Assembly: GCA_025890175.1 (NCBI GenBank)
Contig: JANPYM010000010.1
Span: 960,427 to 1,024,426, forward strand
Length of the DNA: 64,000 nt
Direction: 5' to 3'
Source: Ciborinia camelliae
Lineage: Eukaryota > Ascomycota > Leotiomycetes > Helotiales > Sclerotiniaceae
In this document: piece by piece, positions 23,774 through 38,500 of the stretch
How positions within the stretch are numbered: position 1 is the first letter of the stretch
How the letters are laid out: every line of letters starts with the position of its first letter
Made by a program: the position numbers and the translations under genes
Notes under the pieces: generated by a model
The model's input: the letters and a program-made list of their open reading frames with translations, nothing else
Database searches by the model: none
Told to the model about the DNA's origin: nothing

Positions 23774-24629
23774 ATGACAAAACGAACTCGCGCTGAACCC
23801 GCCGAGACCTACAATTCCGACGGTGGTTTTGTATCCGACGATGATGGCGCTGTCCGCAAGGTGAGCTCTTTCATTCATTCCGATCACAATCATCTTCACA
23901 CCCCCTCTCTTTCTCTTTCTATCATCGCACAAATCCAATGCCACATCTTGACCCTTTCTATCCTTTCCCCCACGCATCCCTCAAATACAAACCTGCTAAC
24001 ACCCCCCCCTCCCAGTCCAAGAAATCCAAACCCACCACCGTCTCCAAACCCACCTCTTCCTCCTCCTCGGTGACTCCCTCATGGGACCTCTCTACCGGCA
24101 AAACACCCCGCAAAATCGAGCTCTCGGAATTCAAAGGTCAAACACTCATAAACATCCGCGAGTTCTACGAGAAAGACGGGAAGGCTCTGCCCGGAAAGAA
24201 GGTCTGTCTTGTCTATTTCATTTTCCCGTTGTACCACTTTTACACTTGATGCACATATAGAATATGGAGAGAAGACGAGGGAGAGAAAGAAAGAAAGAAA
24301 GGGAAAGCAAGCTGACGTGTGATAAATAGGGTATCTCCCTAACGGTCGACCAATACAAAAACCTACTCCAATTCATCCCGCAAATCAACTCGAGCCTGAA
24401 GAAAATGGGCGTTGACGTTGGTCCTATTGGTCCCGAGGAGGAGGAAGAAGAAGAAGTTGAGGAAAGGGACGAGTTGGGTCACGACTCAGAAGAGGCTGTA
24501 GAAACTGACTCGGAAGCCGACAAGAAATCCAAGAACAAGAAGAAGGACAAGAAAGTCAAGCCAGCAGCTCAAAAAGGCAAGAAGGGCAAGAAAGCAAACA
24601 TTGAAGTTACGAGTGATGAGGAAGAGTAA
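23774..24629 (+). CDS. sub1: Transcriptional coactivator PC4/Sub1 homologue, 190 aa
   Basis: Three exons: 23774-23860, 24016-24201, 24330-24629, with both introns in phase 0. PC4/Sub1 binds single-stranded DNA and assists RNA polymerase II initiation and related chromatin steps. The protein starts with an acidic/Ser segment ([13 protein letters not shown]) and a Lys/Ser linker. The PC4 fold follows at about 50-115, shown by [33 protein letters not shown] and [16 protein letters not shown]. The C-terminus is an acidic then Lys-rich tail ending in TSDEEE, longer than in human PC4 but usual for fungi. Intron 1 ends in a C-rich tract directly before CAG; intron 2 contains a GAAA microsatellite. 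The frame is continuous across both splices, so the model is firm. Confidence 0.93.
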
Positions 24630-25114
24630 AGAGTTCGAATTCGTTCTCATGGGGATTTGGGGGAGAGGGGCTCTTTGAAAGAAGCTAGCTTTGTGGAATT
24701 TTCGGCGAGGGATTGATATCTGCAGATGTATATTGTGGCGACGGGAGCCTCGGAATTGTCGTTGCAGATTTGCTCATGTGTCTGTTATTTACCTTGATCT
24801 CCTTTACATGCGAGAAAAGAATACAGTGTACGAAGGGCGTATCTTGCTATTAGCGAGCCGAGAATCTTCAAAGTTGTGAAATTTGGAGCTTGTTTCAAGA
24901 CGAACGGGATTATCTTTCGGTGGAGATAATTGGCGAGAAAACACGACGTTATGGCCTTGATGAAAATTCAATAATACCAATCAATTTTATGTACCAGAAT
25001 CAATTAATGATGCGGGAGGCCCTCTCATTTGCGCTCTGCTCGTGTATCTCATAACCCCCAAGCCTTCCCACTACCCACCGTCTCATCGCCCCCTTTCAGA
25101 AAGCAACAAAAACT
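24630..25114. other. Convergent 3' flanks of PC4 and glucoamylase genes
   Basis: 485 bp between two convergent stop codons. It holds both 3' UTRs, including a CAATAATACC/AATCAATTTTATG AT-rich stretch near 24970-25000. No further gene. Confidence 0.6.
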
Positions 25115-27320
<2,206 letters not shown>

Positions 27321-27413
27321 AATAGGTTTAACGGTATCAAGAACGAGAGTGCTATTGAAATTGCTGATAGAGTTGAGGGAGGTAAGAGCGGAAAGCAAAG
27401 AGGAAGCCATCGC

Positions 27414-27421
27414 TATTTATA
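27414..27421 (-). promoter_or_regulatory. Probable TATA box of the glucoamylase gene
   Basis: TATAAATA on the minus strand, 94 bp upstream of the chosen start codon. Usual TATA-to-start-site spacing predicts transcription beginning near 27385-27390, downstream of the alternative ATG at 27410. Confidence 0.55.
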
Positions 27422-29787
27422 TTAAAGAGAGTATTTCTACCTCTCGGCTTTTGTCAGGGGATGAAACTATGTAGGACCTAGATACGAGGTAGCTTGATAT
27501 ATCCAAAGTGGCGGGGGGATTTTAGGATAGCGTGGATGATAGGTTGGTTGTTGAGTTAAGGTAGTATTGTAAGAATGCCTTTTTTATATGTAAGGATGCC
27601 TTTTTGTATGTGTATATGGATCTATATTCTGCAGGTAAGGTCGTAAAGTCGTAGGGTCCGGAGGCAGTCACGATTGATAGGTGATAGGCCCAGTACGGAG
27701 GTAGAACCTTTTTAAGATTTTCAGGTGCGACTTTGTGATCCTTACCCATACCATGAAGTTGGATATCTAGGTAGGTAGGTACTGGTAATTAAAATTCCTT
27801 GATGTTTTCACGAGAAAAAAGTTAGACTGTGATGAGCTACAATAGGACATCTTGACTGTTCATTGGCACACATGAAAAGTGGCCCCTTGAAGGTTGCGCT
27901 TGAGGTCCCAGTCGTGTCTAGATATGATTGATTGTTGATTGTACCTACCCGACCTACCTAATAGGTGGTAGTTATATTGGTTTTTGAGACAGACGGGACG
28001 GCCATATCAAGGTATATCTCTCTCCAGCTACCTAGAGACCTACCTACCTAGGGTATAGGTAGGTAGAGTAATGACAGCAAGAAACATACTAGGTATTCTT
28101 ATTAAAGATCTCAGCAATATGATGAAGGTGCGTATATCCTCATAATATTCATGCAGGTGGTCATATTATATTATTGACCCCGCAGACAAAATCCCATGGA
28201 CCAAATGGAAGATTCCCAGGTTCGGGAATCGCTACAAGTAGTCCGGGGTCCCCACACACATGACATTCTTTATCTAATCGGACCGTTCCGCCACAGCCGG
28301 AATTGTGTAGATGGAAATATCCTTACTGCAGGTGGTTTGTTCCTGTGTTGTGTTCTCGGTACCTACCTACTACCTAGGTATATCTTAGGTACCTACTGTA
28401 TAATAAGTAGGTATCTATCTAACCTCAAGATACTGCGCAGCTCCAGCCTCCTTGACCTACCTAGGTACCTAAGCACCAAACGGCTAGAGAGATCGGGTCC
28501 TTGAGTCTCGACCTATATCGACATGAGGTAGAGAATAGCGGGACCTCGCTACCTATGTACTATCAAGGTATGCTGTGAGACAGCCTCAGATATGGCCATC
28601 GGATAAGCAAGTACATCGGGGTTGATGTTGATGTTGATGTACGGAAACTTTTATGTCAAACCGAAAACCCTACATTGGCTGTCCATCAGGGTATATAGTA
28701 TATACTCCGCAATGAGGTATATTCTGCATGCAAGGCTGATCCACTACCGTTTGAGTAAACCATTCCATCGCTGTTCTTACTAGGTAGGTAAGAAAGTAGT
28801 CATATTAAACATCATGCAACCCATGCAGGTCCAGCTTCCAATCTCACCTGGGCAGGATGGCGGGGAATCAACCCAGCTATGAAAATCTCGGGCGCCAGGT
28901 CAAGAGCATACAGGTATGGAATTCCGTCGCATGCTATGTAATGCTTCACTAGTTCACATGAATTGAACGGAAGAAAGTGGTGATGAATAGCAATCAATCA
29001 TTTATCAGGTCTTCTCTCTACAGGAGAGGAACTATGGAAATATATCTCTCATCTTTATAATACTCAACTTGAGAGCGTTGCGACGGTCTACTATTGGAAA
29101 TTTATTCTAACGGATCAACGACCAATTGAGGACGGTGTCCCTATGTCCCTTCTCTTCGCAAATAGTCCACCACTCATATAAACCTTTGAGAAGTCGTTCG
29201 TATATCCTTGGGATCAATAAAAATGGTCGGGTATGGTAATCGACATCGAAGTCTTGCTCGATTATGTAAATGCCCCAAATTTGAAATGTAGACGAGAGGG
29301 TTATTCCGCAACCTCAAGGGCTAACAGCCTAGGCAAACAGATTTGGAATCTGACGTCTTCAGTACACTCATCCACCGAATCAGCCGAAGCGACTCAGGTT
29401 TCATAAGGACCGATCTTTCTGAGATTTGTCAATCGGATATTGACATCATAGAATACCTTGGTAGGTTGATGGCTCCATAGACGATCGAACTGCCTCAGCA
29501 TACAACCTTACACCTCCACTGCGAACAGTTTTGGTGAAGGGACGCTGGACACAAATCTCATGTTTTTGTAAGAAGGAAATCAGAAAACTTCGCGCACGAG
29601 AAAAAACTTTTGTAGCGAAACCATCGCGCTAATTTAGCGCTCTTTTGGCTGTACTAGTCTGTATTCGGTTAATAAGCTCATCTGTCAGCCTCACAATTCC
29701 CAATTCCAATTCCACACCAAATTTGCCCACTTCGCGAAACTCGACAGAATAATCATCAAGTAATTTTCTCGACATAATCATATCACA
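27422..29787. other. Divergent intergenic region between glucoamylase and Snu66 genes
   Basis: No gene. It holds the glucoamylase upstream region and, from about 29.55 kb, the Snu66 promoter. The middle (27760-28810) is dense in TAGGTAGGT/ACCTACCTA motifs, often as near-palindromes such as CCTACCTAGGTACCTA, and has a short (GTTGAT)3 run at 28621-28640. Confidence 0.55.
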
Positions 29788-31848
29788 ATGGCTGACGCTA
29801 TCTCCATCGAAGAGACGAATAGAATTCGAAAATCACTCGGTTTAAAACCTTTAGCAGTACCAGGCGCTGCCGGTCCAGTTTTTAGAGAGGCTCCATCTGC
29901 CCCAGCAGAAGATGTTGGCAGTACGTTAGAATCGCGACAGGCCGAAGGCTATGATAATTATCGAAAACTACAAGAAGCTGAAGAGACCAAGAGGAAACGA
30001 GAGGCCAAAGCAGAAGCTATAAAGAAAGCGCGAGATACCGCCAAACGATTTGCGAAACTCGAAGGCAAAGGTCTGGGAGAAGCTGACGATGATGGCGATT
30101 TGGATGCTAAAGAGTGGCTGATGAAGCAAAAGAAACGACAGAGGGAGATTGAAAAAGCGAGAAAGAAGGAACAGGAACGCGCCGAGGCAGAAGCTGCAGC
30201 CGCCGCCGAATACACAGCCAAAGATCTCGCAGGTGTTAGGGTCGGTCATGAGCTGGATACATTTGCGGAAGGAGAAGATCAAGTTCTCACATTAAAGGAT
30301 ACCACTATCGATGAAAACGAAGAGGAGGGTGATGAATTAGAGAACTTGGATCTGCGTGAGCGTGAGAAGTTGTCCGATAAATTGGAGCTCAAGAAGAAGA
30401 AGCCTACATACAACCCAAATGACGATGATGATGAGTCCGGTGATAGGAAAATTCTGGCGCACTATGACGAGGAAATTGATGGCAAAAAGGGAAAGAGATT
30501 TACTCTGGATGGTATGGGTAGTACTACAGAAGCCGCGTTATCCAATACCGCATCTAGCATAAAAGCAAGAGTCAAAACCTTCAGCCTTGACATTTTAAGT
30601 AAGCATCTAAACCCCAACTACTTTATCATTCAACTAGCTCAGGCACTAATATATTATTTAGAGGATGACGAACCGAAATCCGATTACCTTGATATTTCAG
30701 ACATGAAGGTTAGGAAGCCCAAGAAGAAGAAGGCCAAGTCAACACGACAAAAAGCAGTGGATGAAGATGACGTATTCCCTGAACCCGAGGCTGTTATGTC
30801 CAACGGAGACGGTACTGACGCAATGGATGTTGACCAAGGCTCTAAGCCCATTAAAAAAAGAACTTTCGAGGATATGTCCTTTGTCGATGATGATGATTTA
30901 CAAGCTTCACTCGCCACCCAACGAAGGATTGCATTGAAGAAACGCCAAAAGTTACGACCAGAAGAGTTTGCCCAGCGATTCCTGGAAGAAGCATCAGTAA
31001 CCCCAGCAGCAGATAATGAGGAAGGCAATGATCCAGGACTTGTGATTGATGAAACTTCCGAGTTTGTTGCGAACCTCCAAAAACCAGTGGCACTGGAGCC
31101 CAAGCAAAAATCAGTATCTCGGTCAGCGGATGCTGTCACCTCCATGGGTGTGGATTCTGATGATGACGGAGATGTACAAATGAACGGATCATATGCGAAT
31201 ATAGAGGATGATGAAGACAGACTTGCTCGGATTAAGCGCGAAGAAGAAGCGAATGAAGGCATCGAAAATAATGGGTTGGAAAAGGAGGCCACTCTCGACA
31301 ACGTAGGTCTAGGATCTATGTTGAATATCCTAAGAGGAAGAGGTATCCTCAAGACTTCGGAGAATGATACGGCCACTAAGTTCAGAGAAAAGCAAATGTT
31401 CCTCGCTGAAAAGCAGCGACGTGAAGCAGAAGCGGAGAGAAGAGCAAAATCTCAAAGAGAGAGAGATCGTACAACAGGCCGTCTGGATCGTATGTCTGCT
31501 CGTGAAAAAGAAGAACATGCTAGACAACAGAACACCATGCGAGATCAGCAAGAATCTAGACAACTTGCAGATCACTTTAACAGGGATTATAAGCCCAACG
31601 TAGATCTCAAATACATTGATGAGCACGGAAGAAATATGAACCAGAAGGAGGCTTTCAAGCACTTATCACATCAGTTCCATGGCAAGGGCAGCGGAAAACA
31701 AAAGACTGAAAAGTTATTGAAGAAGATCGAGGACGAGAAACGAAGAGAAGCTCAGAGTTCCCTGGACGGCAGTCAAATCGGTGGTATGACAGGAGCGGCA
31801 GCACAGCAGTTGAAGAAAAACAGACAAGCCGGTGTGAGATTGGCTTGA
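29788..31848 (+). CDS. snu66: Snu66/SART1 family U4/U6.U5 tri-snRNP splicing factor, 665 aa
   Basis: Exons 29788-30598 and 30662-31848. Snu66 is a tri-snRNP component needed for spliceosome activation. The N-terminus has a Hub1-interaction (HIND) motif, ISIEETNRIRKSLGLKPL at about residues 6-23, which binds the ubiquitin-like Hub1. Charged coiled-coil stretches follow, then the SART1 signatures DYLDISDMKVRKPKKKKAKS, RQKAVDEDDVFPE, and the C-terminal NVDLKYIDEHGRNMNQKEAF and LSHQFHGKGSGK blocks. The 63-nt intron (GTAAGC donor, ACTAAT branch, TTTAG acceptor) is a multiple of three and stop-free. Unspliced RNA would therefore encode 686 aa with 21 hydrophobic residues inside the LDIL/DDEPKSDY block. 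Splicing gives the family-like sequence, so I choose the two-exon model. Confidence 0.92.
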   Translation: MADAISIEETNRIRKSLGLKPLAVPGAAGPVFREAPSAPAEDVGSTLESRQAEGYDNYRKLQEAEETKRKREAKAEAIKKARDTAKRFAKLEGKGLGEADDDGDLDAKEWLMKQKKRQREIEKARKKEQERAEAEAAAAAEYTAKDLAGVRVGHELDTFAEGEDQVLTLKDTTIDENEEEGDELENLDLREREKLSDKLELKKKKPTYNPNDDDDESGDRKILAHYDEEIDGKKGKRFTLDGMGSTTEAALSNTASSIKARVKTFSLDILSKHLNPNYFIIQLAQALIYYLEDDEPKSDYLDISDMKVRKPKKKKAKSTRQKAVDEDDVFPEPEAVMSNGDGTDAMDVDQGSKPIKKRTFEDMSFVDDDDLQASLATQRRIALKKRQKLRPEEFAQRFLEEASVTPAADNEEGNDPGLVIDETSEFVANLQKPVALEPKQKSVSRSADAVTSMGVDSDDDGDVQMNGSYANIEDDEDRLARIKREEEANEGIENNGLEKEATLDNVGLGSMLNILRGRGILKTSENDTATKFREKQMFLAEKQRREAEAERRAKSQRERDRTTGRLDRMSAREKEEHARQQNTMRDQQESRQLADHFNRDYKPNVDLKYIDEHGRNMNQKEAFKHLSHQFHGKGSGKQKTEKLLKKIEDEKRREAQSSLDGSQIGGMTGAAAQQLKKNRQAGVRLA

Positions 31849-34800
31849 TCGGATCAGTTCGAGCGGGGACTGGAGATATCTATCATGGTGCAAAGGTGCA
31901 GACTCCTATATTGTACTTAGACTTATTTCAATGCTGACAAAGTTTTTGAGAAGATACGAAGTGTACCTTTGGTATATATTTTGTGATGTGGTGGTAAGTC
32001 TACTTGGGATGGGTACTAATTTGTAGTGATGTCTACTGTTTATTTCGTCAAACACACGGTAAGTCAGTATTACATTTCGTCTCTCCACCTTGACTATTTA
32101 TTATATGTCGGTTAGCAACAATGGCCTTCATTCAGCATTGCCTGTTGGGTTTCAACCTCTTATCCTCCTGCCCACTTCGATTCGATGTCTCACCGATCCA
32201 TAATGATATTCTTCTCTTGCACGGCCCTACCAAGGGAGATGTGAAGAATTTGAAAGGAAACTGTGTACACCTGTACACATGGACTTGCCAATACTATTCC
32301 TAATGTTTGTGCCTGAGTAAATGAGTCACATTTAGCTTCACGTTCAATTCTCGGGGGATATATCATTGTGGTTCACATAGATGCACAAATAATGGATATA
32401 CTTTTCTTAATAGGCAGGTCCATATAGCAACGGTAGCTGCCGCATTGATAAGTATATATCAAATCTCATCAATATTTTCTTCATACTCTCAACATCCTTT
32501 CATGGTTCATGTACAATCAGATACCTGTAGGTGGCAAACTTAAACGAATTCCCTCTTTTTTTCCCTTGATCTCTGGTTGTATTTAATGGGTTTTATGGGA
32601 TACGCCACAGGATCGTACGGACTCGGATGAGAAATCGGCATGAAAAGGGTAAAGAAAGGATTTATATTCCATTCTCCATGGAGGAATATTATTATTATTC
32701 ATTATTCTTTTCATTCTTTTTTTAATTATACAATTTACTATTATCATTCACCATAAAATGAATACATTCATCCTACCAATAGAATATAGATATCTATCCG
32801 AGAGCCCAAGTTCCTCACATCTCACTGGCAATTCAAGATTCACACCCTTCGTTTCTCATTTCCCTTTCTTCATAGCCTCGGGCTTCGCAAGAGATATCGC
32901 AATATATGATTTGCTTGCTTGCAACGCCATACGCTTGCTTGTACTGAGTAGTTCAACCTTCAATTCTGATTACTCACTGGATATGCGATGGTATATCTCT
33001 ACCCGTGCACAGCCTAAATCACATTTCTGACTACCGTTGTCTGATTGATCGAGATTGGATGAGGTTGATACATGTAAAACTGATTCGCGTGTGAAGTGTC
33101 GAGGTGTTCTGTATGCGTGATAGAAGGTTAGTCCGCCCCCGTTGCCCTAAATATACATGATTTCCATGATGGCGCATCGGGGCTAAGGTGGGTTTAATGA
33201 CACGGTGATTCCGCTGTTATGAGAGAATATCTCAAGCGCATTGCTCGAGGTGTATTCGAAATTGATGTATCGTCTACATTTCCATTACGTATGAAGGTTC
33301 GCGTGCTCGTTATGCATACATACCTAGGTACGCATCATAAACCATTCTAGACAAGATCTCCCCCCCAAAATCCATTTTCGAATAATGCTTCCCCTGGGCT
33401 TCCGAAAAACAGTTCTCGCATTTCCCTAGCGATAGAAATGGCGTATTCCCATATTCGACACAGAGAGCATGACATCAATTAAAATGGTAAAGCGTTCGAA
33501 ACCTGTCCATTGATATCCACGGGTGCTCCTAACATTCTAGGTAATTTGTACAACCTCATTAGCCTTAATATTCTTCGCCGGCTCGTGACCGTGATCGACA
33601 TACTTTTTGCCGGTTTCAGTGGCGCAACACCCGACAAATATTGCGGCCGGCCAACATACCAACTATTGTACTTATTAGTTACAAAGGGGGATGATATGGA
33701 TAGCCGGCTAGGTGGATGCGGAGTAGTGTATATATAGTGTAGAATGCATGACTAGTGTATGGAGAGAATACCAAGGTATGACCCAACAAGGTGCTCCCGA
33801 CTAAGGGATAGTTAGGTGCAGACTGTAGAGTACTACTACGTAGATACTTAACCGCAGATAATACATCAATTCCAAAACCGAGCGTGGGACCGACCATCTT
33901 TACATGACATGGGTTTTGATCAGTGCCGCATTGGATACAGACCCATGGGATGGGGAGACCAATTCCACCGCACATCTTGAAAGAAGGGGGGAGAATGGAG
34001 ATGGATGTGATGTGATGGGATGGGATGGGATGGGATGGGATGGGATGGGACTGGACTGGGTTGGGTGCGAGCTAGTAGTTCCCCAAGGTTCTTACATAAA
34101 GAAGCTTTCGAGTCACGATTGGTTAAATAGACGGAGTATTAGTTGATATGGATGGAAAGAGATGGAGATTGTGAAGAATGCAATATAAGTTAGCTGAGAT
34201 GAGATGGGATGAGATGAAAAGAACAGATAATGGACGAAAGGACATTCACCTAGTAGGATACTCCGCACATACTAGGTAACTAAATTAGTAATCTTGTATA
34301 TCCATGAAAGATTAACTGTTGGTTGGTGAACTATCTCTCGAGTGATTCTTGGTAATACCAGTAATGAGTGAGTAGATCTGACGTAGTGATCAATTGATAT
34401 TCCATTGATATTCCATGGTCCCGTTTACCTACCTACCAAGTAGTAGTATATCTGTCCACGGGTGGACCGGGTAGAAATATTTTGCATCAATACTAATAAG
34501 TAAAGTTGGTTTGGTAGCTTTGTTTGTTCATCCATGATTGGTTAGAAAGAGCACAGAGCATATTGGTATGAATGAATACCTCCAAAACATCCAAACATCT
34601 AGAATCTAAATATTTCGGGTTTCATCAAGTTTGAAGATCTATTTCCTGATATCTACTATCTAGGTAGAGTACCATTTCAAAAATGATGTAAGAAGACTTG
34701 ACTGCCCAGGTGTAATAAATCATAATACATAAGTTATCTATATTCTAAGGTTATTTTAGTAAGTTATTAGTCTCTCCAACTATCAATACCTACCTAATTA

Positions 34801-35569
34801 GATGTGACATTATTTTATATCAATTTTCATCCAATTATTATCAATTATTATCAATGCACAGGTAAGCGGAAAAGTCTCCACTCCGATAATCTAATCCCTT
34901 TCTAGACAAGTTTGCAATGCCCGTGACCGGGAGTCTTTGAGGTTTGCACTTTTTTCCTACCTATCAAGAGTGGAGTGGAGGGGAGGGGAGTGGAGTGGAT
35001 TCAATTTCTGTTCGAGGTATTATTATCGAGGTATGATTATTATTACAGTATGGATTGGTATGAGTTTTCTTAATAAGTACCTAGATACTGAGCATTTTAA
35101 TACTTCTGTTAAAAAAATGATAATAAATTGAAAAGTAGATAACTATATAAATCTATTAAATCTATTAAACCTAGTAAATCCATAAAAAATCAAGAAGTAA
35201 ATCGAATGCTAGCTGGGGGTTTAAATAACTAGTACTGGGTATAGTCTGTAGTACCTACCGCCTACGTACTAGGTACATCTAGATCATCTTTAAGCCATGG
35301 AACCTTGGAAGTGTAATAAAGTTAGATTCGCATCATCACGTGACCTTATCCGGAACCCACCCTCACCTGCAATCAAAAAAGATCCCATCCTTTAATAATA
35401 AATGTACTCCTTCCTTTACCCATCCCCATTCTGACGTCGAAAAACGACTCTGCGCAACAACCACAAGATAATTCGCAACCACACCACACTGTGACCACGA
35501 ATCCTGTGCATGACTTGCTGCCTTCGCAATACTTCACAGTAGAAGGTGGACGAGTTGTTTTTAGCAGCG
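31849..35569. other. Long gene-free interval before the Fhl1-like gene
   Basis: About 3.7 kb with no convincing coding frame. It starts with the Snu66 3' flank and ends with the leader and promoter of the forkhead gene. It contains AT-rich DNA at 34.5-35.2 kb, a TGGGA pentanucleotide array and GGAG-type purine repeats near 34970-35000. A long promoter would suit a transcription-factor gene, but this is only a position argument. Confidence 0.5.
34016..34050. repeat. Microsatellite (TGGGA)7
   Basis: Seven perfect pentanucleotide units in the interval upstream of the forkhead gene. Confidence 0.92.
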
Positions 35570-38500
35570 ATGACTTCATCACAGACCGCAGAAACCGTTA
35601 TGCAACCTATTGCGCCCGTTGCAACAATGTCTACAACCACTTTCGCCTCCGACAACGGCCCTTTAGGGGCTCACGCTACCGTTATCCAAGATAATACTGA
35701 ATCCGGAGTTGCGGAACAAGACATGTCTACTACCGCTACAATGCATACAACTCTTCCTTCGAATTCGACCCAACCGATGGGCCCCCTTCCCGAGAACAGA
35801 AAGCTATCCCCGACTAGAGATCAATTCGAGGCTGCGAAGGAGGCGGAGAGATCAGAATTGACGTCCCTTCCCGATTACAAAATGCCCTCACAGCCAGAAG
35901 AGAAACTCGATTCCGCGATGGAGATATCTAACCCGAACACCGAAAATGGCTTAAACAGAGAAGAGCCCATGAATGACTGGCCTCCCGAAATGAATAAGCA
36001 TTCCCGTGAGGAGCCAATAAATCAACTTATTCAAAAGCATTCACAATCACCACCTAACAAACCTCTCGACTCCCTTCCGTTTTGCGACACCTCAAATGCA
36101 CCTGCAGGCGCCGATCAAATGTCTTCTGGTCTCTCTCAAGAGACTCTTCAGCAACAAGTTCCGATGAATATTGGTACGGCTATTGGTATGGGATACCCCT
36201 ATCACAACAGCATACACCCTCAGAATAGCATTGCGCCCAACGCCACTTTAAATAATGAATGGGGTCAACCACTGTGGGATCCGGAGCAAGCGCAGGTGGA
36301 TAGTTATGCAAAGCTTCTTTTCGATGATAGTCATTTCTACATAACCACACGTGAATTGATCATCGGTCGCGACAACGATGCCAAAGATAACATGGAGAGA
36401 TACCTCAAAGAGCAAGCACAGATAGACCAGGCATGGCAAATATCTCATAACTCCTCTGGTGTTGGCAACAGTCAAGCAGTCAATGATTTTAACCTACCCC
36501 CCCAAACCATTGTGAACATAAGCCCGTCTGGTGGTATCTTGCAGTCTTGGATGACATCGCAGGAAAGGCGAAGTCGCAAGGAAAGGAAACATAAGAACCC
36601 AATGTCTGCCAACCCCTCGTCACAGAGCGGCTCAGGCAATGGCTTGAATGCCGGCCCCGATTTGCCAAATGGAAATATGCCGATTCAAACTCTCAATTCA
36701 CATGGTTGCCCTATCGTACGTGTACATCCGCCCTTCCATAAAGGTCTCGCGGGCTTCAAATCTATCTCTAGAGAACACGCTAAAATATTCTATGATGCAC
36801 CCCTAAATGTTTTTAAAGTAGAGTTCCTTGGTAGGAACGGAGGATTCGTGGATGGTAAATTCTATGCATGCGGGCAGATAGTACAATTGACAGGTGGTTG
36901 CAAATTGCAGCTTGGCTATGTATATGTCACGTTCATCTCACCAGAATATATAATCGATGAGACGGACTTTCATTATGAGGGCTTCGAAGAGGAGGCGACC
37001 ACTGGGACAACAACTTACTCAGAAGGGGGTAAGGAGATGAGCCTTAGTTTTGACGATGTACCGCGAGCTGGCGATCAGAGGTCCACCGATAATAGTGAAT
37101 GCTCTTCAGATTGTGCTGAAAACGAGTTTGTTGGGGACGAGTTCAGCGATAACGAAGTTGAAATGGCGGACGGTCCCACACTTCTGGATTCTCCCAATAG
37201 TTTGCTTCAACCTGAAGAAGTAAATGACGAGGATCAAGATGTTGAAGAAGAAGATCGTCTGGTTGACAGCCCGACTGGCAACAGCCCACAACCTGCAAAG
37301 AAGCGTGGACCAGGGAGACCACCTAAGAATGGTATTATGTCCAAAAGAGAACAACAACTTGCCAAGAAAGAAGCACAGGAGAGAGAGAGGATTCAAGAAG
37401 AGGAAAAGGCTCAAGAACAGAAAGTTGAAGCCCAAGCTCAAGCAACAGCATCAAAAACTGTTCCTGGAAAAAATAAGGTTGGTAGACCAAGAAAGCATCC
37501 TCGACCAGAAGTATCAGAAGGAGAACTACCACGACCAAAACGCAAATATACAAAGAGACAAACTGGCCCCAAGGAACCTGAAGAGGTTGACGAGGATAAG
37601 TTCGATGATGATGGTAATTGCATACAAGCCAAACGTGGAAGCACCAGTAAAGTCGCCTACGTTCTCAAGGAAGTCACTCACAAAAAAGAGGAGTGTACTG
37701 CGGAACAGCTTGTAAAGCCAACAAAGAATTATCTTCAGCTCGTTTTTGAGCTTCTCAAGGAAGCAGGGGATCCGTTATGTCTTCCACAGATCTACAACGA
37801 ATTGGAGGTCAAATATCCGTATTTCAGCTTTATAGACTCAAAGGGATGGCAAAGTAGTGTGAGGCATAATTTAGGACAGCACGAATGTTTCGAACGTACG
37901 AAGCGCTCTGGTAAAGGCTGGGCTTGGACTTTAAAGGAAGGTACCAGTTACGTGAAGGAGAAGAAAAAGAAAGCACCTTCACCTCCTGTTGCGGGTGGAA
38001 ACCAGCCAATATATCAAGCTGGCCATCCAATTCCAGGCGGCTATCCAATGCAACCTCCACATGGATATATGTTGAATCACCAAGTATATCATCCACCGCA
38101 AGATTATCAGCAGTACCCGCATGGGCAGCCTTACATGGGCCCTCCAAATCCTCATTATGCTCCTTATCCAGGGCCGCAAGGTTACGCTCCTCCTCAAGGT
38201 ATTCAACCACATTTTATCCCTCCAATGGCACCTCAATTGGCACCTACAGCACCGGCTTCATACAGTTCTCCTTATGCTCCAAAGCCACCTGCTGCTACAA
38301 CACAACCTCAAGGTGCTCAACAACAACCTCAGCAGCAACAGCAACAGCCGCCGCAGCAATATCCCCAACAGCAATATCCCCAGCAGCCTCAGTATCAACC
38401 ACAGGGATTACCGCAGCCCCCAAATACGTCTCAATCACCAGTACTGCCACAGCAACTACAACCATCAGCTGGCAACCAAACTCAGACGCCACTTCTTCAG

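Noticed and set aside
27321..27410. In-frame upstream start of glucoamylase (ATG at 27410)
   Set aside because: It would bury the signal peptide 30 residues inside the protein and lies just below a TATA element, probably upstream of the transcription start.
30684..31376. 230-codon antisense frame within Snu66, and similar antisense frames in the giant gene and PX gene
   Set aside because: They mirror acidic coding DNA (GAA/GAT giving Ser/Phe-rich antisense) and have no independent motifs.
35546..35569. Eight-codon N-terminal extension of the Fhl1-like protein
   Set aside because: It begins with GTG, which is not a usual nuclear start codon in fungi; the next ATG at 35570 is taken.
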